From Cercozoa sp. M6MM (Eukaryota > Endomyxa: Ascetosporea): a DNA stretch of 23,413 bases. Where the stretch lies: assembly GCA_040357565.1 (NCBI GenBank), contig JBDODJ010000169.1, one strand, 5' to 3'. The position numbers were made by a program, and so were the translations under genes. Positions 1 to 11,587 of this stretch are shown here, piece after piece. The notes under the pieces were generated by a model. The model saw only the letters and a list, made by a program, of their open reading frames with translations, did not search any database and was not told where the DNA came from. The number at the start of each line of letters is the position of its first letter. The stretch's first letter is position 1.

Positions 1-366
1 AAAAGAGGGGTAAGGGAACTAGGAAGTGTTTACATCAATGGTGCGTTCCAGACGGCGCTTGGACAGAAGCGAACTGTAGCGTCGGTACAGACCAGTCTGA
101 CCGGGTTTCTGCGGCCATTCCGACTCCGTTTTTGTTAAGGGGGCGTCCATTAGTGCGCCGAACTTGTCGTGACACAGGTGGCGCTCGGCACACGCCGGGT
201 GTTCTGGGGGGGGGGGGGGGGGGACGGGGGTAACGGGGGGGGGGGGTAAAGAGAGTAGGGAGTACCGGTGACATCCATCGGGTGATCACACGACGGCAGC
301 ACAGAGTTTAGCTTGTCGACCACTACACAACGCCCCCTTAATTAAAAGAAGTAAACCTCGACACCC
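1..366. other. gene-free low-complexity edge with poly-G tracts
   Basis: No supported gene. The stretch contains a run of 18 G at 206-223 and a second run of about 12 G at 235-246, separated by a short G-rich spacer. Open frames here on the minus strand encode only proline-rich low-complexity sequence caused by the G runs, so they were not called. Confidence 0.6.
206..246. repeat. paired poly-G tracts
   Basis: G18 (206-223) followed by a G5 and then a G12 run ending at 246. Long G runs can form quadruplexes and are also frequent sites of length error in sequencing, so the exact run lengths should not be trusted. Confidence 0.85.
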
Positions 367-704
367 TCAATCGAAAGTACCGCTGGCAGGAACCACAGCA
401 TAGCGACCCTTGCCAAGGAAGAGCACGCGCTCCGCATTCTCTTTCGCCTGCGGGAGTAGAGTAAAGGATTAAAAGAGTGTGAGGGGGGTAAACTACACTA
501 GCAGCCAGCGACTCGACTTGTTCCAACGTCGGGTTTCGCACCTACAATTTTGTGTGTGCGTTTCTTGCACACAGTCGCACTTCGCACAAAACTAGAGAAA
601 CGCACGAATCGACCCTCCGTCTGTAGAAGAGAATCAGCAGCAGAGAATGGATTCGCCTGCGTCCGTTGACTCAAGGCCAGAGCACTCGCCAGCAGCAACT
701 TCAT
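367..704 (-). CDS. small putative secreted protein (three exons, weakly supported)
   Basis: I do not recognise this protein. A three-exon model (606-704, 497-541, 367-447) gives 74 residues ending in TGA, all introns in phase 0 with GT-AG borders (64 and 49 nt). It starts MKLLLASALALS, which looks like a short signal peptide. The rest is soluble, with an amphipathic stretch around PTLEQVESLAAS and a C-terminal VLFLGKGRYAVV that could be two beta strands. The ATG at 704 is chosen because no ATG lies between it and the divergent HAD gene. It could instead be a noncoding region whose open frames happen to splice; no family match supports it. The head-to-head partner at 968 would share a 263 bp promoter region. 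Confidence 0.35.
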
Positions 705-967
705 CGCCACGCAGTCGTTTTTTCGCTGTCGCACAAATACCAAATCCAGCGCACAAGTGTAATTTAACAATCGTGATACTTCAACGAGCTTTCTAAGAAC
801 CACTACCAACTAAGGTGTCAACAGTGCAACAAGAAACAAACTGTATTCTGGTGCACCAGCGAGAGTGCGTGGAACTACGTAGCCGAAAATTAAAGCAAAT
901 AACACGGTTACGAGGCAGATTAGAATAGCACTGTTGAGTAAGCGTGTGCTTGTTCTGGGTTATAAAA
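705..967. promoter_or_regulatory. putative divergent promoter region (small ORF / HAD hydrolase)
   Basis: This is the gap between the proposed minus-strand start at 704 and the plus-strand HAD start at 968. A TATAAAA sequence (961-967) lies directly before the HAD ATG; at that spacing it is more likely part of an A-rich start context than a TATA box. No other element was recognised. Confidence 0.25.
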
Positions 968-1973
968 ATGACTCGTGTGGTGCTCCTTGATGTTGGAGGT
1001 AGACTCTTGATCAGAATGCAGAGAGAATGCTCTTTGCACATTCCTGGAACTGTGCTCAGGCGTTCTGCTGAAGATGCGCGAGGACGCCAGGCCGCGAATG
1101 AACCAGTTCGCACGGGAACATGGTTTCGACACCTTCGCCGAGATGCATGCTGTACTTGGTTCCTCAGCTGTCCCTTTCTCACACAGCTAAATTGATGGCT
1201 TCCAGGCAATCTACAAGAACGAGATCTGGCTCAAGTGCAAGGCCGGTGTCTGCACGGCGCAAGAAATGATGCAAGCCACGATCCCGAATGTCACGGAGGC
1301 CAATGTCGACGCTTTCCTGCGCCGATGGTCACTTTGCCTTTTTCGTTTTTTCTGACTATTTTGACCGGGATTATTGTCCAGGCGTTCTGCACACGAGCCA
1401 CCCGAAGGCATGCGCGCTCTAGTGCAGGAACTCGCTGCTGCGCCTGCTGTTACACTTGCAATCCTGTCCAACTACGAGTACGTCTGCCCACCCATGTTTC
1501 AGTTTCTCTGAGTGAATCAGTTTTCTTGTATTCAGCAACACCCTCGTGGACGTGCTAGAAGCTAAACTTGGCGCTGACCTGCTTGATCATTTCGGCGATC
1601 GTGTCTACAACTCTTACGATCTGCAACTGTACAAACCACAGGTATGCACCAACCGTAGTTGTTCCTGCCATGCTTTATTTCGACTCTTGCTTTTGCACCG
1701 CCAGCCAGAGTGCTTTAGCGAAACGTTGAAACGACTCAGACAGTCACTCGAAACGGAAGAGGTGCAGGTTTTCTTTGTCGACGACAAGGCCGCCAATGTT
1801 GCCGAAGCGCGTCGTCAAGGCTGCCTCGGACACGTCCTGGTTCGTTTGTTTCTTTTGCCTTCTGTCTTCATTCTGCTTGTTATGTTGTGGCGGGTTAATG
1901 TCGATAGAATGGCAACGTGGACGAGCTGCGAGAGTCGCTGGTTTCGCATGGTTTCCTCAGCTCCACTGACTGA
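968..1973 (+). CDS. HAD superfamily hydrolase (HAD-IA, haloacid dehalogenase-like)
   Basis: Predicted phosphatase or dehalogenase-type hydrolase of 215 residues. Seven exons (968-998, 1060-1151, 1206-1327, 1382-1477, 1536-1641, 1705-1839, 1908-1973) join in frame with GT-AG introns. HAD motif I is VVLLDVGGVLL at the N-terminus, motif II is LAILSNYD, the motif III lysine lies in LQLYKPQPE, and the acidic motif IV is FFVDDKAANV, followed by the usual ARRQGCLGHVL. The helical cap lies between motifs I and II (about residues 15-95), as in subfamily I. Motif I reads D-x-G-G-V, so the second Asp that acts as acid/base in classic phosphatases is absent; YihX/epoxide-hydrolase-like HAD proteins show similar DLG forms. 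Substrate cannot be inferred. It converges with the Stealth gene downstream. Confidence 0.87.
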
Positions 1974-2338
1974 CGCAGTTTTGACGAAAACGTCGAGAAC
2001 ACCGCCCGCTGCACGCTCTCGAACTTGACTGCGCTGTGGCTTTCATTATAAATCAATGACTGGGCTACAGACGAATCCGAAGCTTACGTTACTTTGTTAC
2101 AGCATGAACTACTGTATTCGCGCGGGAGCAACCCTACAACTTAAAAACGTTCGCTGGTATCCTTGTTTCCGCAATTACCATCTGACGGGTGACTTCCCGT
2201 CCATCAGTGCTTTGCCGCCCAACTGAACCGTTGGGGTAACTCACTCATCAGCCTTTCTAAGTACCCTCAATTTACCAAGGCCTGATCCCTATCTGAGAGG
2301 GCTGCGGTAACAACTTGGTAACTAGTACAGTACAGTCG
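1974..2338. other. convergent intergenic region
   Basis: This 365 bp region lies between the ends of the HAD gene (plus) and the Stealth gene (minus). It contains T-rich and A-rich stretches, including TTCATTATAAATC at 2040-2052, that could serve 3' end formation. No ORF with family similarity or RNA gene was seen. Confidence 0.5.
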
Positions 2339-4519
<2,181 letters not shown>

Positions 4520-4869
4520 TCCCAAAACAAAAAGCTCCCAAAAAACGAAACCAGCTCGGGCGTTGCGTCGCGTTGATTAAAGGAAGCTCCTGGCAGCCTC
4601 TGCGAACGGTGCTTGCATCCTCGTGAGCTTAGCTAGCTATGCAGGCGTTCTGTCTGATTTTGGGTGGTAGTTTGTTTCGCTTCAGTTGGTTTGTCGCCAA
4701 ACTTTTAAACCCGTGTTTCGTTTTTCAGTTTCACAGAAGCGGAGGGCTAGCCACAGTACTTGTATCCTCGTCCTGTATCTACTCCGCTGACGAAAACTCA
4801 CTGACTGGACGTGAGTTCAATTCGGTCGATTGGCCGGCAACAATACACTGCGCAGACGAGACGTCGACG
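4520..4869. other. intergenic, no gene recognised
   Basis: This 350 bp region lies between the start of the Stealth gene and the end of the thioesterase gene, both on the minus strand. It should hold the Stealth promoter and the thioesterase 3' end. Plus-strand open frames here have no recognisable family and no supporting splice pattern. Confidence 0.5.
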
Positions 4870-6041
4870 TCAAAGCTCAGCCTTTTCCTGCTGCTGCGCG
4901 TCCGAGACCTGCTCTGGCAGGTGCTGCTGCACAAACTGCACGAAGCTGCGCATCTCGTCGGGACAAGCTGCAAGCAAGCGAAAGAAATTATTTAGATTTT
5001 GCCATCTTGACATTATTCGAACTTTCATTCGAACGTTTTTGGAGTACCACTGTGCTCCATCGGGTAGCGCATCAGCTCGCACGGCACGTTGGCCGCTTTG
5101 AGCACCGCAAGCGACCGCTTGGCAAATTGCGGCTTGACCACTGGGTCGTATTCGCCATGGAACTGAAGCAAAAACAAAAATTACGACCAAAACCACAAAC
5201 GGCAGCACAGGTCTGCAAAAAATACCATGCGGCACGGTGTGCTTTTGTTGGCCTCGGAAAGGTTGGCAGCAAAGTCAGCATGCCATGGGAGGTATCCAGA
5301 CAACGCAGCGCATGCGGCCAGTCTCTCCGGGTATCTAGAGAATCCCAACGAGTGGCACAATCTAAATCGGTTCCGAGAAAGTACTACTATACCTGTAGGT
5401 GCTCAAAAGCGCAGTAGCAGCGCCTTGGGAGAAGCCAGCGACCATCACACGTGATGCATCGTCTTCCGCGCTAATCAGCTCTGACCACACCGGTCGAACC
5501 ATCAATTTAAAAAGGAAACGAAAACAAAAAATACGGTGAATGCGATCGATCGACTCTTGCAGACCATCGAAATCCTCAGAGTCCACGTCTTCCAGGCTGC
5601 AAAAGCATCTTGGATTTCAGATAGCACCATGCTTGATATAAGATGGAACCTCTTAATATCATGCCACGCCGTCATCGGAAAGCCACCATTCAACTGCAAC
5701 ATCAACATACTGTGATGAATAGATCAAGCAAGTCCAAAACAGGATGCACGGTGACTCGACGGATCGGCGCAGTCGGCAGAATGAACTTGACCCTGACACG
5801 TGGCGAGCGTAGCACCCATGATCAAACACAAACGGCATTCGGTACCATGGGAGCGCCTGCTTCTGGATTTGCGCCAACTCAGACGCCCAGCCAGCGGCTG
5901 TGTCGCCGAGACCATGCAGGAAGATCACCTGATCGAGAACCGCTGATTAGCTTCATTCGAACAGTCAAATTGATCGATTGCGGCAGAACGAGTTACAGTG
6001 GCCGTATGAGGACGGATGGCATTAAGAACGGTAGGTGTCAT
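4870..6041 (-). CDS. acyl-protein thioesterase / lysophospholipase (APT1-like alpha/beta hydrolase)
   Basis: Cytosolic serine hydrolase that removes palmitate from S-acylated proteins and can act on lysophospholipids. Nine exons (5997-6041, 5846-5928, 5750-5792, 5650-5693, 5535-5596, 5393-5480, 5226-5334, 5048-5162, 4870-4967) join in phase into 228 residues, the normal family length. Landmarks: VIFLHGLGDTAAGWASEL near the N-terminus; FILPTAPIRRVT; LNGGFPMTAWHDI; the nucleophile Ser in VAGFSQGAA (GxSxG); the catalytic Asp in FHGEYDPVV; and the His in RYPMEHS. All three triad residues are present. Introns are 53-80 nt. The short N-terminus MTPTVLNAIRPHTAT has no clear Met-Cys palmitoylation motif. 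The gene lies 124 bp downstream of the 5-phosphatase gene on the same strand. Confidence 0.95.
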
Positions 6042-6165
6042 CGCTGAAGTATCCTGGCCCATGCGCAACAAGACTCTAAACAGTCTGTTGACCGAGAAAA
6101 GTCGAGATTAATTTTCTTTAATTTTATGTGATTCGCGCCGGTTTGTACCATATTTCTGGACTAGA

Positions 6166-9100
6166 TTATTTGACTTCAAAGTTGGCCTGAGCGGACGAAC
6201 TTAGTATTTTTCGCACGCCTGACAGAGTCGCTTTGAGCACTCCAACCTGTAGGACGAGTAGGTGGCATTTAGTGACCCAAACTCAGAAAAAAGAATGGTT
6301 TTACCTGCACTCCGTCCAGATGGACAGGCACTTCGCAGCAGCACTGCTTGGCCAAAGCGTCACCCGACAGTTGCGTGAACACCGAGCGCAGCGACAAACG
6401 AGCCTGCGAACCTTCCATCAAAGTGTTACATTTTGAACCACCTGGCAAAACGAACCTCAGCTTCGAAAGGCAACAGCGAGACATGGACGAAACTACGCTG
6501 CAAAAAAGTTGCGCTGCCTCCTGCAGACAACAACAGACAGTGAAAAACAAAGGTTAAACACCTCAAATAAGCTCACCAATCAGTGAATCAGCCAGAGAGG
6601 CATTGCCAAAATGCCAAATTAGCGTTTTTCCATCACTCGCGCTGTGACGTTTCGCACTAAGCAAAAAACAACATCACCAAGAAAGAAAAGATAATGAAAC
6701 AACAAACCAAGTGGTAGTTTCAGCAGAAAGTGCAGGCGATGTGAATCTTAGCTGCACTTCTGCGTTGCGAATTTCTTCTTCTGATCGGCTTTGATGCAAA
6801 AAATATAAATAAAGGGAAAAAGCAGAAAGAGGATACGAAATTACACGTGCTTGCGCCCTCGTCGAAGCAGCATGTGTGAGAACAGCTTAACGGTGCAACC
6901 TTCGACAAACTTGACCTGTCAAGTTTGCCAATAAAGTCGAACACTTAGTTACTTGTACATTCAAGCTTACCGAAAACTGAGCACGCGACGTTGCGAAATC
7001 GACAGAGTTGAGTGGCTTTTTCAACTGAAAACACAAGGGTAAACCAGTTACGCCAAAATAAAAAAGAGTGAAACTTACTTGGACACAGAATTGAGCGTAA
7101 ACTGGTCGATGATCGCTGCAAAAACGAAAGGAATAAAAAGAAAAAGACAAAAAGAACGGTCATCTCTTGAAATACCTGCCGAGCATTGAATGAGCGGCAT
7201 CGTATTTCAGCAGTTCCACTCCTCCTGAGTCTTTTTTCTGCCGAGTAAACGTAAACAACTAGGAAAAACTGTACACAACAGAAACTGTACCCCTGTGACA
7301 GTGTCAGTGGCGTGTTGTCGCAGAAACAGCACTCGATCGGTCCAGCTCGCGCTTTGATCGCGTTTGTTATTGTAGGCATCACCTGTGTTACAACAGAATA
7401 GCAACACGCCGCAAGTCCAGACAAAAAATCAAATTACAATGTCGTTCCATCCGATAAGTTGGTTTGAATCTCCAAAATTCACCCTGTCCGCGCGGATACA
7501 ACAAAAACTAGAGAACCAACAAACAGTTTAAACCTCCTCAAAGCCGCTAAAGACGGGCCGTGGCACTGCCGAAAGTGCACGTGACAACTGATCGTGTTTG
7601 GCGAGGTTTTGCAAATTCTCCGTTGCTTTTACGCTGCTCTGCTCGAGACAGATGCATCAATAATTTTTTTTTTTTTGACTGGAAGAAGTAAAAATACGGC
7701 GAAATCGAGTTCAGCGATGCGGTAGTTGAGATCGCCAGCAAACACGCAGAGATCACTACAAACATAAACTTAAAGATAAAATTTGTCCTTTGAAACCATT
7801 CAACTGAAGGTCAAGTTACGCATCGAAAGGCGACCAGTGTGCCAGTTCGTCGCTTTCTTCGATCGGCAGACAGGTCAGTTGCGCCAACACTCGTGCAGCA
7901 TCGTCGTGCCGCCTCTGAGCAAACCCATTGAGTACTTCATCTACACTGAAACTCACACAACTACCTGAAGTCGTTCTGCTCTCGCTGCCAGATGCGCGCC
8001 GATTAGCGTGATTCGAGTGTCCTAAGTTGAGAAGGTACAACTTATAGTATCAGTTTTCCTTGTGTTTACCAACAGACTGAAGGAGACACACGCGCAGCCT
8101 TTGTTGCCAACAATGTCGCCGATGCCACAGGCAACCGAGTGTGTGCGCAGACATGTCACGAAACTGCACAAAACTCGAATATAACAAAGTTGAAACTGAA
8201 GAAACTGTTTCAAATCAAAAGACAAAAAAAAAAACTGGAGAATATCAAATTCAAAGAAAAACTTGCAAAACATTGAATTCGAAAGCAAAAAAAAGATTAA
8301 AAAACGCACGGAAGCAGCGATCGTGGCACAAAAACGACGGCGCAGATTTGCCGAAGCGACTCTGTGGCCAGCACGTCGACTTCAGTTTGCTGGCGTTTCT
8401 CCAGGAACTCGCGTATTCTCGCGATGGTGGCTTCCTTGTCGTGCCGCCGCATCTCCTGCAGCGTCACAAACACGACGTCGTTTCTGCTGTTGCACGCGCC
8501 CAGAAGATTTTCGAGCGAGCAAGGTTCAATCACACTGCTAATTTCGTCACGAAACAAGCTTGTTTGGAGACAGTAATTTGAGACACTTGGAGCAGAGTAC
8601 GAGGGTACCGAGTGAAATAGTTGACCACCTCGTTTTCGACCTGCACATCATCGCTCAGCGAGTGCGACTGCGCGTACAGTCGCTTGTGCGCAGTTGCATG
8701 TGCCACAGCATCCTGTACAAACGTACTGGGCAGGTACAAGTGGACTAGGTAGAGTACAAACAGACCTGCATGTCATCTGGACTGCCAACGATGCACGGAG
8801 CGTCGCCAAGGTTCCACGTGACTGCCAACAGACGCACCTGCGGCTTCATTTGATCTGTCCAAACACGAGTCCATTTGTACTATCACACCGGTCCATGGAG
8901 TGGTTTATATTGGGTTCACTCCAGTTTAATTTTAAAGTACCAAATTGCGGCAGAAACAACCGTAGCTGTCGTCGCGTCAGCAAAGCCAAAAACGCCTCGC
9001 TTGCTCGTGCCTGGAGATTTTAATAAAGGGTGCGGACTCAGATTTAACCAAGAGAATTAGGAGTTTGTTAAAGGAGAGTAATTGGTACCGTAGCGAACTC

Positions 9101-11322
9101 GAAAATGCGAGTGAAAGTCGTCGTCAACGCCAACCGGCGGCGCTGCTGGCAACGCTGCAGTTTGACCTGCGGAATGGGGTAAAGTCGGTTCAAAAGGGGG
9201 TAAGAGCAAAGTACACTGCGAAGATCGATGGCACACATGGCACTTTCTGCTTTGATGTAGTACACGACGTCCATGTTCTCCTTGGGCAGGTAGAACATTC
9301 TGCAAGCACATTCTCCCAACAAACATCAAAGGTAGAATATCAAAGGTAGAAGAAGGGCCACATACCGACGCGACTTGCGACGCGAAGTGTGGCATTTTGT
9401 GACAGGAAAAACTTCGCCTGAACACACTTAAGTAAAACTTCTCCCTTAATTTTAGTTAAGTCTGCGAAATACCATCGTTGACGCCGGCAGCGACGACGGC
9501 GACGCCAAAGCTGCGCAACGCTGCACAAAAGTGCCGCCGTTCGAATGCGTTTCTCTACGTTAATTTTGAGCGGTTGAACACTACAGTGAAAAATAGTTAA
9601 GGGTACGAAAGCAGCCCGAAACGGCCGCTGTGAAGCTGTGGTGAAAGTGATGTGAACTGCCGCATCCGACACGCCTTCTTCCGCTGAAAAAAAGGTTTCT
9701 TGTATTTCTACAGATAAAAAAATACAATGATAATGCGGAAATCTACTCGAAAGCTGCGTTTGAGACTCAGTTTCGACCAAAGCAATCGAATCGAACGCGA
9801 AAGCCTGAAACAGCAAAAAAACTGAAAAAATTAAACCAGGAAATTACAGTTCGAGCACCTTGCGAATCTTGTGTTGCGCATCCAAAAGTCGCAAGCCTTC
9901 CGCCGGGTGTACAACCTTTCCCAAAGTGCACACGCTTTCATTTTTGTATCACCTCAACTCCAACACGAAAGAAAAGATACAAGAATTCGCTGTTGAGAGC
10001 GGCCGAAGCGATTCAACTTGACCACATTATACTCCAACAAGGCAGGTGCTAAACAAATCGACTTTAGAACTGTCGGTTTTTCTCGCATTATCCATAACTT
10101 ACCGTCTGTGTCGACGTTTTTCTCGCTCAATCGGCACAACAAATTCACGAAAATCGTCATCTCTGCGACTCAACACAATAAACTCGAACTACAAATATCC
10201 ATCTTACCAGAAGCATGACTGAAGCGCAACGTAGTTGAACGCATGCCACTCGAATCGGTAAACTTGACAAATATTTGCTTGCCTGAGCCAAAAAACGGCA
10301 AACTGAAAATCGACAAAATGTAAGAAAATGAAACAACACACACCGCGAACATCGGTGACTTCGACTTTCTCGATGCTCGAAGTTGCAAACTCTGAACGTA
10401 GCTCGCCTTTCTTCGTTTCGTTTTCAAAAACTAGCAGCAGACACACCACTTCAGTTGACTCGCTCAGTTTCTCAAAGACGAACTTAATACCTTGCACCGA
10501 ACGAAGTGCTTTGTCGATCACGAAGGTGCGGCTCACTTGCATGCCTAGATCATCGTTCATTCGAGCGCTTATAAGTGAAAAAATAAGTACTTTTACCTCG
10601 CTTGAGCACTTTTTGAACATTAAATGTGACTTTGTTTGAATTTGAAACTTCAGCGTTCTCGACGTTTTTTGCATTCTCTGCAGTCCGCGCGAATGATGTC
10701 TCAGTAGGTGGAGGAGGCGCTGCTACCGTCGGCATTGGTGGAATGTCCATTTGAATCTGTGAAAAGATGTTCGGTAACGTGTAACCTTAGATAGGGCAGC
10801 TTACAGAGTCATTCGCGCTGTGTCGCTTTGGCGCTTCGAGTTGACTTGAACTGGATCGCTCGAAACACGGCACTGAAAGCGACGAAGCTCGTGTCTTCGA
10901 AAACGTGCAAATTATGGTAAATTATAGTCGAAACTTGCTCTGCTACCTGGAATTGTCGTCCACTCGACTTGCCCAAAGTGAGGGTTTGCATTTTCTTTCT
11001 CAAGGTGTTTTTTCTCGTGTGTGTGCCTGGCGGTGCGATCAGTGCCTGCGAAAAGGAAAAGGTTTTAGTTTGATCGCAGTGGTTCCAACTTAGAAAAGTT
11101 TTGCTACTGAGTCGAGTGGCAACCAGTGGGAAGTTGAAGTCACTTTGACACATTGTCTTGCCTCGCTGAACTTGGCGACCTGCACAATGACGGGTAAAAC
11201 GCAGGATGGCTTAAGCGAAGCAATATCACCTTTCGCAGGTGCCACGTGTTGCCATCGAAATAGTCAATGTCACTGCCAACCTCCAAGAATCGTCCATGGA
11301 CTTGAAAGCCGCGCTTGCTCAT
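6166..11322 (-). CDS. inositol-polyphosphate 5-phosphatase with Tudor-like and PH-like N-terminal domains
   Basis: Predicted to remove the 5-phosphate from phosphoinositides or inositol phosphates at membranes. About 37 small exons give roughly 975 residues. The catalytic domain (about 8860-7090) shows LLAVTWNLGD, VVFVTLQEM, ACGIGDIVGNKG, IGAHLAAR, FAGDLNYRI, HDQLSR with FSGFEE, ASWTDRVLF and SDHRPVYAQF in the right order; the metal- and phosphate-binding residues of the DNase I-like fold are present. Upstream (about 10545-9485) lie PH-like segments (RTFVIDKALRSVQ, KQIFVKFTDSSG, KLNRFGRSQQRIL, VHITFTTASQ). The first exons read as a Tudor/chromo-barrel-like fold (VGSDIDYFDGNTWHLRKV, SHWLPLDSALIAPPGTHT). 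About 140 C-terminal residues look like a beta-sandwich (LIWHFGNAS, FVHVSLLPFEAE), perhaps ASH- or C2-like; no RhoGAP follows. The start and the joins near 10840-11000 and 8835-8960 are uncertain: an alternative start at 11153 in another frame also splices through. Confidence 0.85.
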
Positions 11323-11587
11323 CTGAAGGAAATAGCTCTAGATTGCTTGGCGAGCAAAAATTTAACCCTACCGTCTGCTGATTCGGACGAGCCTATGATC
11401 ATGCACACATGTGCACACAGTAACGCACCGTTTAGTTCTTGCCTTGACCGGTCCTCATCTTAAGTGTTGGCAACAATCAGCGCTCCGAAAAGTACCACCG
11501 ACCTGACAGCTTACAAGTACTGCAGTCCAATGTACTGTACTTAGTGCTTGCAGGAAGCAGGAGTTGAACACCTCTACTGATCTACTC
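11323..11587. promoter_or_regulatory. putative divergent promoter region (5-phosphatase / one-lobe DEAD protein)
   Basis: This 265 bp region separates the proposed 5-phosphatase start (minus, 11322) from the short DEAD-box gene (plus, 11588). The block 11467-11490 resembles a block at the same distance before the full-length helicase, suggesting a duplicated 5' element. No core promoter motif was recognised. Confidence 0.35.
11467..11490 (+). repeat. 5' flank element, copy 1 of 2
   Basis: These 24 bases, containing ACAATC and GCGCTCCG, match about 19 of 24 positions with 12876-12899. Both lie near 120 bp before the start codon of a DEAD-box copy (121 and 118 bp). The match may be a remnant of the tandem duplication or a conserved upstream element. 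Confidence 0.4.

Noticed and set aside
7021-7150. Ending the 5-phosphatase soon after the catalytic domain near 6748
   Set aside because: A stop at 6748 is reached only with one acceptor; using the GTGCAG acceptor keeps the frame open through four more exons to a coherent beta-rich C-terminus ending at 6166.
10440-10500. Retained 60-nt segment inside the PH-like region of the 5-phosphatase
   Set aside because: It starts GTATTA and ends CTGCTAG, and its removal gives a better beta-strand pattern. It is divisible by three and has no stop, so retention cannot be excluded but is less likely.
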